A stretch of DNA of 64,000 nucleotides from Lachnospiraceae bacterium (GTDB lineage: Bacteria > Bacillota > Clostridia > Lachnospirales > Lachnospiraceae): contig JAAVZI010000074.1 in the NCBI GenBank assembly GCA_022791575.1, forward strand, positions 1 to 64,000, in the 5' to 3' direction. Below are positions 42,692-51,718 of the stretch, piece by piece. Each line of letters starts with the position of its first letter. Positions within the stretch are counted from its first letter, which is position 1. The notes below the pieces were generated by a model. That model saw only the letters and a program-made list of their open reading frames with translations. It ran no database searches and had not been told where the DNA came from. Both the position numbers and the translations under genes were made by a program.

Positions 42692-42722
42692 GCAAAGCCC
42701 CGATCAGATATCGGAGCTTTGC
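42692..42722 (-). terminator. hairpin between rpsA and cheR
   Basis: GCAAAGCCCCGAT (42692-42704) pairs with ATCGGAGCTTTGC (42710-42722), one mismatch, 5-base loop. There is no T-tract, so it may only slow polymerase or protect the rpsA mRNA end. Confidence 0.4.
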
Positions 42723-42746
42723 TCTTACTCTGGCATAGTGCCTGTA

Positions 42747-43841
42747 TTATTCTTCTATGGATTCTTCTTCGGCAGTATTCTCAGCTTCTTCTGTTAACAG
42801 AGCTTTCATACTTAAGCTGATTTTCTTATCTGCTTCATTTAAATCTACAATCTTAGCAGTAATTTCCTGTCCAATCGACAGTACATCTGCTGGCTTATCA
42901 ATATGTTCTTTGGCAATCTGGGAAACATGAAGCAGTGCATCTACTCCTGGCTCTAATTCCACAAACGCGCCAAAATCTGTCATTCTTGCAACCTTACCGC
43001 TGACAACATTGCCTGCTGCATATTTCTCATTGGCATTGAGCCATGGATTGGACTCTGGGAACTTTAAGCTCAGAGCAATCTTGCTGCCATTAATTTCCTT
43101 AATCAGCACTTTTAATTCTTCGCCAACCTTGAATACCTTCTTAGGATTCTCCACATGTCCCCAAGACATTTCTGATATATGAAGCAGTCCATCTGCACCA
43201 CCCAGATCAATAAATGCACCGAAATCTGTCACATTTTTAACAACACCTTCTACGGTATCTCCAGCATTGATCCGCTCAAATAACTCTCTTTGCTTCTCCA
43301 GCTTCTCTGCAACTAACAGCTGCTTTCTGTCGCCGATATATCTGTGTCTCTTAGGATTAAATTCGCTGATTACAAATTCAATCTCCTGTCCGGCATATTT
43401 TTCCAGATTTTTCTCATAAATATCGGAAACCAGACTGGCTGGAATAAAAATTCTGGATTCTTCAAATGTAACATTCAAGCCGCCGGATACTACCTGGGTT
43501 ACAACAGCCTTTAATACTTCCTTATTATTGTATGCTTCTTCCAGTCTTTCTCTTCCTTTTTCTGCAAGCAGCCTCTTGTAAGTTAATACAACCTGGCCCT
43601 CGCCGTCATTCACTTTCAGTACCTTTGCATTCATCTTGTCACCTACAGAAACTTTTGCAGTAAGATCCAGATTCGGCTCATTTGAATACTCAGCTTTGGT
43701 AATAATACCATCTGACTTATATCCGATATTTAAGATGATTTCATCATCTTTTACACCGATTACTGTGCCTTCTACAACCTCTCCCGTACGTATTGTTTTC
43801 ATTGTGGAGTCGATTAACTCCATGTTAAATTCTTCTGACAT
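42747..43841 (-). CDS. rpsA: ribosomal protein S1-like (multiple S1 domains)
   Basis: A 364-residue protein with four S1 RNA-binding domains: GEVVEGTVIGVKDDEIILNIGY, a second weak domain near 100-185, GDTVEGVVKNVTDFGAFIDLG and GNVVSGKVARMTDFGAFVELE. Shorter than E. coli S1 (six domains), as usual in Firmicutes. It overlaps ispH by 28 bp; in many Clostridia the two are fused, here they are separate frames. Confidence 0.9.
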   Translation of the reverse strand: MSEEFNMELIDSTMKTIRTGEVVEGTVIGVKDDEIILNIGYKSDGIITKAEYSNEPNLDLTAKVSVGDKMNAKVLKVNDGEGQVVLTYKRLLAEKGRERLEEAYNNKEVLKAVVTQVVSGGLNVTFEESRIFIPASLVSDIYEKNLEKYAGQEIEFVISEFNPKRHRYIGDRKQLLVAEKLEKQRELFERINAGDTVEGVVKNVTDFGAFIDLGGADGLLHISEMSWGHVENPKKVFKVGEELKVLIKEINGSKIALSLKFPESNPWLNANEKYAAGNVVSGKVARMTDFGAFVELEPGVDALLHVSQIAKEHIDKPADVLSIGQEITAKIVDLNEADKKISLSMKALLTEEAENTAEEESIEE

Positions 43842-44713
43842 TCCTCTAAAACCTCCTGGATAATATTATTTGGGGTTGATGCCCCTGCGGTAATACCTAC
43901 GTTACGAACGGATTTTTGTTTCTGTGTTGTCCCCGGCTCATGGCCTGGGAGGTTCTTCAAATCCAAATCACTGAGTGTCTGTATATAGTAAGTATTTTCA
44001 CATTCTTTTTTGCATATTTCAAATAGCTTCTGCGTGTTGGAACTGTGACGGCCGCCAATGACAATCATAACATCAGAGCAGGCTGCCAGTTTGGCTGCTT
44101 CCGTCTGTCTTTCTTCCGTTGCATTGCAGATAGTATTTAAAACACTTATATCATAACCTTTTTTTGAAAGAATTTCAACTAAATCTTTAAATTTATTGTA
44201 ATTAAATGTCGTTTGAGAGACAATACACACCGAATTTGTGTCCAAATTGTGAAAATTCCTGGCTTCCTCTTCCTTTTCAATGACAACTGCGCTTGTATTT
44301 TCACTGACCCAGCCCTTAATTCCTTCCACTTCTGGATGGGTATCGCTGCCAATAATCACAATTTGTTTTCCCTGCCTGCTCTCCTCTTCTACAATACGGT
44401 GGATCTTCTTCACAAAGGGACAAGTAGCATCTATCGTCTCAAAGCCCGCCTCCTCAATGGCCTGAATAGTCTGTCTGGAAACTCCGTGGGAACGGATAAT
44501 CACAATTCCCGGCTCCAAACCGGCCAGCTGCGAAATGTGGTTAATGACCTGTACCCCTTTTTGCTCTAGATCTTTTACCACTTCCTCATTATGGATAATA
44601 GGCCCATAGGTATAGATGGGTCTATCACTTTTTTCAATCTGTGTGTACACAGTATCCACAGCACGCCTGACACCAAAACAAAACCCGGCCGTCTTTGCCA
44701 AAGTCACTTCCAT
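43814..44713 (-). CDS. ispH: 4-hydroxy-3-methylbut-2-enyl diphosphate reductase
   Basis: A 299-residue iron-sulfur enzyme, the last step of the MEP isoprenoid pathway. Conserved cysteines are at Cys12 (AGFCFGVRRA), in IDATCPFVKKIH and in LNTICNATEERQ. The motifs THPEVEGI and GGRHSSNTQKL are also present. It is co-transcribed with cmk (5 bp apart) and rpsA (overlapping). Confidence 0.94.
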   Translation of the reverse strand: MEVTLAKTAGFCFGVRRAVDTVYTQIEKSDRPIYTYGPIIHNEEVVKDLEQKGVQVINHISQLAGLEPGIVIIRSHGVSRQTIQAIEEAGFETIDATCPFVKKIHRIVEEESRQGKQIVIIGSDTHPEVEGIKGWVSENTSAVVIEKEEEARNFHNLDTNSVCIVSQTTFNYNKFKDLVEILSKKGYDISVLNTICNATEERQTEAAKLAACSDVMIVIGGRHSSNTQKLFEICKKECENTYYIQTLSDLDLKNLPGHEPGTTQKQKSVRNVGITAGASTPNNIIQEVLEECQKNLTWS

Positions 44714-44718
44714 GTAGT

Positions 44719-45390
44719 TTACTTCCTCACTTCCTGGAATAATTGAAGAATGCGGGCGGTCACCTCTTCAATGCTCAGATCGGAACAATCAATCCGTATG
44801 GCGTCGTCTGCCTGCCTCAGCGGAGATAGCTCGCGATTCATATCCCGCTCGTCTCTTGCTATAATCTCTTTCTCTATCTCTTCTATATTACATGGAACAC
44901 CTTTTTCTGTCAACTCTTTATATCGTCGCTGTGCCCTTGTTTTGGAAGATGCTGTCAGATAAATCTTCAGGTCCGCATTCGGCAGAACACAAGTACCAAT
45001 GTCTCTGCCGTTCATAACCACATTTTCTGTCTCCGCTAGTTTTTTCTGTAATTCCACTAATTTACAGCGGACAGCACTGTGGGAAGAGACAATCGAGGAC
45101 ATTCGGCTGACTTCCTCGGACCTTAAATAAGAAGTTACATTTTCGCCATTCAGTAGCACCTGCTGTTCTCCATTCTGATAGGATATCGTGATATCCGCCT
45201 GGCTGCAGAAGCTCTCCAGATCCGAAACCTCCTCCAAGCTTTTCACCTGATTCTGGATAAAAAAGTAGCCCATAGCCCGGTACATAGCGCCGGTATCGAC
45301 ATAAATATAGTCGAGCTCTGCGGCAATCCTCTCAGCAATGGTAGTTTTACCGGCGCCTGCGGGGCCGTCAATTGCAATATTATAGTTCAT
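44719..45390 (-). CDS. cmk: cytidylate kinase
   Basis: A 223-residue CMP kinase. P-loop GPAGAGKTTIAERIA (about residues 8-22), YVDTGAMYRAMGYF and NGRDIGTCVLPNADLKIYLTAS match the family. It belongs to a unit with ispH and rpsA, a conserved arrangement in Clostridia. Confidence 0.95.
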   Translation of the reverse strand: MNYNIAIDGPAGAGKTTIAERIAAELDYIYVDTGAMYRAMGYFFIQNQVKSLEEVSDLESFCSQADITISYQNGEQQVLLNGENVTSYLRSEEVSRMSSIVSSHSAVRCKLVELQKKLAETENVVMNGRDIGTCVLPNADLKIYLTASSKTRAQRRYKELTEKGVPCNIEEIEKEIIARDERDMNRELSPLRQADDAIRIDCSDLSIEEVTARILQLFQEVRK

Positions 45391-45426
45391 GGTTTTCCAG
45401 TTCCTTTCTATTATATGTTCTTCCTA

Positions 45427-46725
45427 TTAAACCGAAACTCCCGCCAAATATCCTGTGGACCAGGCAATCTGCAGATTAAATCCACCAGTCACCGCATCTA
45501 AATCCAGCACTTCTCCGGCAAAATACAAGTTCGGGCACAGCTTAGATTCCATGGTAGATGGATTGATTTCTTTGACAGACACCCCGCCTTTGGTAATAAT
45601 TGCCTCCTGAAATCCTCGAAGCCCCGTAATTGTCATGGGAAAATGTTTAATCATCTGAATGAACGCACGGCGTTCCTCTCTGGTAATCTCGTTAATTTTC
45701 TTTTCTGCCGGAATTTTAGATAATGCAATCATAACAGGAATCAGCTTCGACGGAAAGAGCTGAGGCAAAATATTTTTGAACTGTTTATTCTTAGCATGAT
45801 CGAACTCTCTCAAGATCCGCTGTTCTAACTGCTCCCATGTCAGAGCTGGTTTCAGATCTACTTCCATGGACATATGTGGAAATGTCAATTCGTCCATTTT
45901 CCCATTAGAATCTGCATCTTTTAGCCGCTTTTTTGCGGCTTTTCGCCGAACCTGCTCCCATGCTTCTCCCACATAACTGCTTCCTGTCAGAATCAAAGGT
46001 CCGCTGACACCAAAATGTGTAAATAACATTTCACCAAAATTCTGATAGATCTTTTTTCTCTCCTGATAAATGGTTACTTCAACATTACGAAGAGAAAGTC
46101 CCTGAAGCTCCTTGACATACGACTCCTGAATCTCAAATGGCACTAGAGACGGCAGCAGACGAGTCACATGATGGTCTGCAAACTCTGCAAAACGATATCC
46201 ATCCCCGGTCGAGCCGGTAGACGGATAAGACATTCCGCCCGTACTGACAATCACCCGGTCACCAGAAATGATTGTTCCATCTTTCAACCGAATCCCCGCT
46301 ACTGTTGTTCCGTCAAATCGAAGCTGCACAGCCTCACTGTTCAAATGCAGCCTGACGCCTGCCTCCTTCATCCCTCTGACCAGACATGCAATCACATCCG
46401 AAGCATGATCGGATATAGGAAATACCCGGTTTCCCCTCTCTGTTTTAACGGCACAGCCGCCCTGTGCAAAAAATTCCATTACATCTTGATTGGAAAAACT
46501 ATAAAAGGCACTGTAAAGAAATTTTTCATTCCGCATAACACTTTGAAAGAGTTCCTCCATCTCACAGTTATTGGTCAGATTACAGCGGCCTTTGCCTGTA
46601 ATATAGATTTTTTTGCCGAACTTTTCATTTTTCTCAAATATATGAACCTCATGTCCGTTTCTAGCGGCAAATATGGCGGCAACCATTCCGGCCGCTCCAC
46701 CGCCGATCACTAATACCTTACTCAT
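45427..46725 (-). CDS. FAD-dependent oxidoreductase, HI0933/YhiN (BaiN-like) family
   Basis: A 432-residue flavoprotein. N-terminal dinucleotide fold VLVIGGGAAGMVAAIFAARNG with Glu in HIFEKNEKFGKKIYITGKGRCNLTN, and a C-terminal LYFAGEVLDLDAVTGGFNLQIAWSTGYLAG. The family is widespread and its reaction is mostly unknown; one member, BaiN, reduces bile-acid intermediates, but that cannot be transferred here. Overlaps the RpiR gene by 8 bp. Confidence 0.85.
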   Translation of the reverse strand: MSKVLVIGGGAAGMVAAIFAARNGHEVHIFEKNEKFGKKIYITGKGRCNLTNNCEMEELFQSVMRNEKFLYSAFYSFSNQDVMEFFAQGGCAVKTERGNRVFPISDHASDVIACLVRGMKEAGVRLHLNSEAVQLRFDGTTVAGIRLKDGTIISGDRVIVSTGGMSYPSTGSTGDGYRFAEFADHHVTRLLPSLVPFEIQESYVKELQGLSLRNVEVTIYQERKKIYQNFGEMLFTHFGVSGPLILTGSSYVGEAWEQVRRKAAKKRLKDADSNGKMDELTFPHMSMEVDLKPALTWEQLEQRILREFDHAKNKQFKNILPQLFPSKLIPVMIALSKIPAEKKINEITREERRAFIQMIKHFPMTITGLRGFQEAIITKGGVSVKEINPSTMESKLCPNLYFAGEVLDLDAVTGGFNLQIAWSTGYLAGVSV

Positions 46726-47626
46726 TCAGATTCGTTCCTTTCTGCGGATCAAAAAAATTAATTTCATCCTTGGAATAGATCTGATAATCCTCCCAGAGGG
46801 TTTCTACCAGCTCCATATTAGCAAGAACTTCTTCCTCTCTTTCCATATAAAGCGCCATCACCAAAGCATTCATCAGACTTAATGGTGCTGTTAGAGAATC
46901 CATCACCGAAGATAGATCACTACGAGCAAGAAGGCTGCATGCAGAATATAAGTGCAGCGGCGAATACACACTATCTGTAATTGCAATCAGTCTGGCATTG
47001 CGGCTGTTGGCAAATTCCATAGCTTTCAAAGTTCTAAGAGAATATCTAGGAAAACTAATGCCAATCATGGCATCTGTTTCACCAATACGCATCATCTGTT
47101 CAAATATTTCGCTGCTGCTTGTACTTTTCAATAGCACCACCTGTGGACAAACCAGATTAAGGTGAAAATACAAATATTCTGCCAATGCTGTACAGTTGCG
47201 GATTCCGATAATATAAACCGTCTTGGCATTTAAAATATTAGCTACAGCAATATCCATGGCTGCCAGATCCAGATTATGAAACGTATCTTCCAATTTAACC
47301 AGGTCAGACTGCAGCACCGCCTTTATCAGTTCATTTCTGGTAGCATTCTTCTTAGAAAATTCCAGCTTTTGTACCTGTGACAGCCGTTTCTTAACTAACT
47401 GCCCCAATGCCTTATGCAGTTCTGGAAATCCCCCATATCCAAGAGCTGCTGCAAAGCGGATCACTGTAGATTCACTGACTCCAGCTTTCCGGCTGATTTC
47501 TGCTGCTGTAAGGAATGCTGCTTTTTCATAATGCTCCATTAGATAGGCTGCAATTTGTTTCTGTCCTCTGCTCATGGAGGAATAATTCTTATTCATAATT
47601 GTTAATAAGTCTTCCTTTGTATTCAC
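46718..47626 (-). CDS. RpiR/MurR-family transcriptional regulator
   Basis: A protein of about 302 residues. N-terminal helix-turn-helix (AAEISRKAGVSESTVIRFAAALGYGGFPELH) and a C-terminal SIS sugar-phosphate-binding domain (AKTVYIIGIRNCTALAEYL, AMIGISFPRYSLRTLKAMEFA). GTG 47626 is preferred because GGAGG lies 8 bases upstream; ATG 47641 is in frame but contains that site. The effector is unknown, probably a phosphosugar. Confidence 0.82.
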   Translation of the reverse strand: MNTKEDLLTIMNKNYSSMSRGQKQIAAYLMEHYEKAAFLTAAEISRKAGVSESTVIRFAAALGYGGFPELHKALGQLVKKRLSQVQKLEFSKKNATRNELIKAVLQSDLVKLEDTFHNLDLAAMDIAVANILNAKTVYIIGIRNCTALAEYLYFHLNLVCPQVVLLKSTSSSEIFEQMMRIGETDAMIGISFPRYSLRTLKAMEFANSRNARLIAITDSVYSPLHLYSACSLLARSDLSSVMDSLTAPLSLMNALVMALYMEREEEVLANMELVETLWEDYQIYSKDEINFFDPQKGTNLNE

Positions 47627-47662
47627 ATGCCCAGCCTCCATAATCTAGCTATTGAGAGAAAA

Positions 47663-47690
47663 GGACAATTATACATAAGCATAATTGTCC
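47663..47690 (-). terminator. terminator of the decarboxylase cluster
   Basis: A perfect 9-bp stem GGACAATTA (47663-47671) with TAATTGTCC (47682-47690), followed on the minus strand by TTTTCTC, after the oadA stop codon. Confidence 0.65.
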
Positions 47691-47756
47691 CTCTGTCTTC
47701 ACATAACGTCTGAAAGATGTCAAAACAAGGTTTTACAATTCTCTAAGAAATGAAAA

Positions 47757-49169
47757 TTAAACCGGATATGCTCCGTTCGCCTTGTCTGCAACAGAACCAT
47801 CGATTCCTGTCTGCTGTGCTTCTCTATACTCAAAGAAATCCTTTGCAACCTGCGGGAACAATGCATAAGTCAATACATCTTCATCCTGCTGTTTCCATGG
47901 AGCAATCTCTTTCTCTAACTTATCTAATTCTGGCTCAATTAAGTCAGCTGGACGACAGGTAATCGGCTTCTTATCACCAATACACTTTTTCTGCACTTCA
48001 GGATTAAACGGCTTAATGGTCGCACCATATTCACCAGAAAGAACTCCCTTAGTCTCTTTTGTTACCATCTTATAACGTTCGCCCATTAAGACATTAAATA
48101 CAGCCTGTGTACCAACAATCTGGGAAGATGGAGTAACCAGAGGCGGTTCTCCAAGATCCTTGCGGACTCTCGGCACTTCTTCCAATACCTCATAATATTT
48201 ATCTTCTGCATTCTGCTCTTTCAGCTGGGAGGTTAGATTAGAGAGCATTCCACCTGGTACTTGATACAACAGGGTCTTAATATTTACTCCTAAGTTCTTA
48301 GGATTCAGCAAGCCGCTTGCCAGTGCCTCATCCCGAATCGGTCTGAAATAATCTGCAATTTCAGCCAGTAGAGCCTGATCAAATCCTGTATCATATTCTG
48401 TTCCCTTGAAAGTCTCGACCATAACCTCAGTTGCCGGCTGGCTGGTTCCCAGTGCGAATGGAGACATAGCTGTATCAATCACATCCACACCTGCTTCTAC
48501 TGCTTTCATATAGGTCATAGAAGCAACACCAGATGTATAATGGGTATGCAGCTGGATCGGAATGCTGACAACCTGCTTTAATTCTGTAATCAGTTCCGTT
48601 GCTGTATAAGGCAGCAGCAGACCGGCCATATCCTTAAAGCAGATAGAATTAGCCCCCATATCCTCAATTCTTTTAGCAACATCTTTCCAGTAATCCATAG
48701 TATAGGCGTCACCCAAGGTATAAGACAAAGCAACCTGAGCATGTCCCTTCTCCTTATTGGCAGCGCTTACAGCAGTCTGCAAGTTACGAAGATCATTTAA
48801 ACAGTCAAATATACGAATAATATCAATACCATTGGCAATTGACTTCTGTACAAAATATTCTACTACATCATCTGCATATGGACGATATCCCAGAATATTC
48901 TGGCCTCTGAATAACATCTGCAGCTTTGTATTCTTAAATCCATCACGGAACTTGCGCAGACGATCCCATGGATCTTCTTTCAGAAAACGTAAGGATGCAT
49001 CGAATGTTGCTCCTCCCCAGCACTCTACGGAATGATATCCGACCTTATCCATCTTATCCACAATCGGAATCATCTGTTCGGTTGTCATTCTGGTTGCAAT
49101 TAAAGACTGATGTGCATCACGTAAAATAGTCTCTGTAATCTTAATTGGTTTTTTAGCTTTCTCAGCCAT
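47757..49169 (-). CDS. oadA: oxaloacetate decarboxylase alpha-type subunit (carboxyltransferase)
   Basis: A 470-residue biotin-dependent carboxyltransferase of the OadA/pyruvate-carboxylase 5S type: TETILRDAHQSLIATRMTTEQM (metal site), VECWGGATFDASLRFL, and IQLHTHYTSGVASM. It lacks its own biotin domain; a separate biotin protein is encoded 1.2 kb upstream. It transfers carboxyl between oxaloacetate/pyruvate and biotin. Last gene of the cluster. Confidence 0.9.
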   Translation of the reverse strand: MAEKAKKPIKITETILRDAHQSLIATRMTTEQMIPIVDKMDKVGYHSVECWGGATFDASLRFLKEDPWDRLRKFRDGFKNTKLQMLFRGQNILGYRPYADDVVEYFVQKSIANGIDIIRIFDCLNDLRNLQTAVSAANKEKGHAQVALSYTLGDAYTMDYWKDVAKRIEDMGANSICFKDMAGLLLPYTATELITELKQVVSIPIQLHTHYTSGVASMTYMKAVEAGVDVIDTAMSPFALGTSQPATEVMVETFKGTEYDTGFDQALLAEIADYFRPIRDEALASGLLNPKNLGVNIKTLLYQVPGGMLSNLTSQLKEQNAEDKYYEVLEEVPRVRKDLGEPPLVTPSSQIVGTQAVFNVLMGERYKMVTKETKGVLSGEYGATIKPFNPEVQKKCIGDKKPITCRPADLIEPELDKLEKEIAPWKQQDEDVLTYALFPQVAKDFFEYREAQQTGIDGSVADKANGAYPV

Positions 49170-49239
49170 CTTACTACCTCCTATTTTTATTTACCACTTA
49201 TCATCATTCCACTTTTCTTTTCGTCATTTCTCAGATATT

Positions 49240-50370
49240 CTATACCCCGAAAATTGCCATAAAGGTTCCGGCTGCAACAGCGGTTCCAATAACACCGGCA
49301 ACATTAGGCCCCATCGCATGCATAAGCAGGAAATTCGTCGGGTCTGCTTCTGCACCAACCTTCTGAGACACTCTCGCCGCCATGGGAACTGCAGAAACGC
49401 CTGCGGAACCAATCAGTGGATTCACCTTGCCGCCAGTCGCCTTACACATAATTTTGCCAAAGATGACTCCAGCTGCCGTACCGAATGCAAATGCAATCAA
49501 TCCCAATGCAACGATCTTCAGCGTATCAAAATTCAAAAATGCTTCTGCACTGGTCGTAGCCCCTACGGAAGTACCAAGTAAAATAACAACGATATACATC
49601 ATTGCATTGCTGGCTGTCTCTGTCAGCTGTCTAACCACACCAGATTCTTTGAACAGGTTACCAAGCATCAGCATACCTACAAGCGGAGCTGTATCAGGAA
49701 GCAGACAGCATACGACAAAGGTAACAATAACTGGAAACAGAATTCTCTCCAGCTTGGATACCGGCCGCAACTGTTCCATCTTAATCTCACGTTCTTTCTT
49801 TGTTGTCAGCAGCTTCATAATCGGTGGCTGAATAATCGGCACCAGAGACATATAAGAATATGCTGCAACTGCAATCGGTCCCATCAATGCGGTCTGTCCC
49901 AGCTTACCTGCAAGGAAGATAGAGGTCGGGCCATCAGCTCCACCAATAATGGAAACTGCAGCGGCCTGCTTGTCTGAAAATCCAAGTGCCATAGCACCCA
50001 GATAAGCTGCAAAGATACCGAACTGTGCTGCCGCTCCCAGAAGGAAGCTTTTAGGATTGGCAATCAACGGACCAAAGTCTGTCATGGCGCCTACCCCCAT
50101 AAAAATCAGAGATGGAAGAATTGCCCATTCATCCAGTTTAAAGAAGTAATGCAGCAAACCTCCGTCTTTCATAATCGGCGGATAAATATTTACCAAAAGC
50201 ATACCAAAAGAAATGGGAACCAACAACAATGGTTCGTATTCTTTTTTCACTGCTAAATACAGGAAGAAAAAGGCAACCAGAATCATGATAAAGTTCTTAT
50301 AATTTCCAAGGATATCACTGAACACGGTCTGACTCCAAAGACTTCCCATAGTATTTATAATGTAATCCAT
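49240..50370 (-). CDS. oadB: Na+-pumping decarboxylase beta subunit
   Basis: A 376-residue membrane protein with about nine helices. Typical segments: [49 protein letters not shown] (Asp essential for Na+ in this family) and [18 protein letters not shown]. It decarboxylates carboxybiotin and exports Na+. Shared by oxaloacetate, methylmalonyl-CoA and glutaconyl-CoA decarboxylases. Confidence 0.92.
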   Translation of the reverse strand: MDYIINTMGSLWSQTVFSDILGNYKNFIMILVAFFFLYLAVKKEYEPLLLVPISFGMLLVNIYPPIMKDGGLLHYFFKLDEWAILPSLIFMGVGAMTDFGPLIANPKSFLLGAAAQFGIFAAYLGAMALGFSDKQAAAVSIIGGADGPTSIFLAGKLGQTALMGPIAVAAYSYMSLVPIIQPPIMKLLTTKKEREIKMEQLRPVSKLERILFPVIVTFVVCCLLPDTAPLVGMLMLGNLFKESGVVRQLTETASNAMMYIVVILLGTSVGATTSAEAFLNFDTLKIVALGLIAFAFGTAAGVIFGKIMCKATGGKVNPLIGSAGVSAVPMAARVSQKVGAEADPTNFLLMHAMGPNVAGVIGTAVAAGTFMAIFGV

Positions 50371-50417
50371 GTTTTAACCTCCTGACAGTTTTTTAAGCAT
50401 TCATGCATGATTGGCGG

Positions 50418-50795
50418 TTAGTTTAAAGTAGCCAGCAAAGCACCTGCTTCAACCATATCGCCAACTGCACAATCAATGCTTGCAACCGTACCGTCCTGCG
50501 GAGCAACAACCGGAATTTCCATCTTCATTGCTTCAACAATTACGACTGCATCGCCCTTTTTAACTGCCTGTCCAACATTAGCCTCGATCTTAAATACTTT
50601 ACCTGCTGCACCGGCTTCTACCTTAATGGAACCGGCACCACTGCCTGCTTTCGGCGCTGCAGGTGCCGCTGGTGCTGCCTTAGGAGCCGCCGGCGCTGCT
50701 GCAGGTCCCGCATTCTGAACCACTCCTGCGGTCGTTCCTTCTTCAACCGTTACATTATATACATTTCCATTTACTGTGATTGTGTAATTTTTCAT
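50418..50795 (-). CDS. biotin carboxyl carrier protein
   Basis: A 125-residue carrier. The N-terminal part (about 1-25) is followed by an Ala/Pro-rich flexible linker (about 28-55) and a biotinyl domain with the EAMKMEIPV motif, whose Lys receives biotin. It shuttles CO2 between the carboxyltransferases and the beta subunit. Confidence 0.92.
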   Translation of the reverse strand: MKNYTITVNGNVYNVTVEEGTTAGVVQNAGPAAAPAAPKAAPAAPAAPKAGSGAGSIKVEAGAAGKVFKIEANVGQAVKKGDAVVIVEAMKMEIPVVAPQDGTVASIDCAVGDMVEAGALLATLN

Positions 50796-50886
50796 GATTT
50801 GAATCCTCCTTAATTCTATTTCATATTACTGTATTGCCTAGCTGCCGCCAGGTAACTTCACAATGATTCCTATTATCTTATATCTA

Positions 50887-51705
50887 TTACAACCTGCGTC
50901 TTTTAACACTTCCTACTCTCTTTATAGAGCGAACCTGAAACCCTTCTGCACTAGTTCCTTCATAAGCTGCAATCGCTGCTGAAATGACAGCTATTAACTC
51001 TGTATCATCTGTTACATCCTCTTCTGATTCTTCTACAGCCGGAACTGGAATTGGAGCAGGTGCGGGAGCTGCTGGAACCGCTGCTGGCTTTTCAATCTTA
51101 GAAACAAATCCAAGGCACCAGATAATGATACTAATCAGAATCAGTACCAAGAATACAGTACCCATTCCAAGAAGGGTATTAATTCCGGCCTTTTTCAAAA
51201 TTTCTCCTAAAGTCAGCTCTTTCTCAAAACTAACATTAATCGTATTGCTTTCGTCCTGATTCAGTGCGAATTTCACATCCCGCTCTTTAAAAGAAACAGT
51301 ACCTGTAATTGCCATTCCTTCATCACTGACCTCTACAGACATGTCATAAGCGCTATTCTTCTTGTAATTACCCAGATCTTCTGTTGCTTCCAGATAAGAG
51401 GCCGCTGAGGCAAATGTCTCTTCATCCTCTTTTACCTGTTTTTTCAGAGTCTCCCGACTTACATTGACAAAATACTGTTCAATATAATTGATTGCCTGTT
51501 CTGCCAAGTTATCCACATAATCTTCAACGCTGATATCTGTAGCACCCTGCGCTTTAGCAATCTTAATCTGCTGTTCCAGATACTCCTGCGTATCTGCATT
51601 ATAACTGACTGTATCCTTGTCCTTATCATTGCTGCATGCCGTCAGGCAAAAGAAGCATGCCAGTACTGACAATAACAACAGATACCTCTTCCATATTTTC
51701 TTCAT
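50887..51705 (-). CDS. OadG-related membrane subunit with lipoprotein-like N-terminus
   Basis: A 272-residue protein. The start has a lipobox-like FFCLTACSND with Cys24, then an external domain of about 130 residues, one membrane helix near 170-190 (LLGMGTVFLVLILISIIIWC), which matches the OadG/gamma helix, and an Ala/Pro linker with a cytoplasmic tail. The usual OadG is only about 80-120 residues, so the external domain is an addition of unknown role. Confidence 0.75.
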   Translation of the reverse strand: MKKIWKRYLLLLSVLACFFCLTACSNDKDKDTVSYNADTQEYLEQQIKIAKAQGATDISVEDYVDNLAEQAINYIEQYFVNVSRETLKKQVKEDEETFASAASYLEATEDLGNYKKNSAYDMSVEVSDEGMAITGTVSFKERDVKFALNQDESNTINVSFEKELTLGEILKKAGINTLLGMGTVFLVLILISIIIWCLGFVSKIEKPAAVPAAPAPAPIPVPAVEESEEDVTDDTELIAVISAAIAAYEGTSAEGFQVRSIKRVGSVKRRRL

Positions 51706-51718
51706 CTATGCCACCTCA

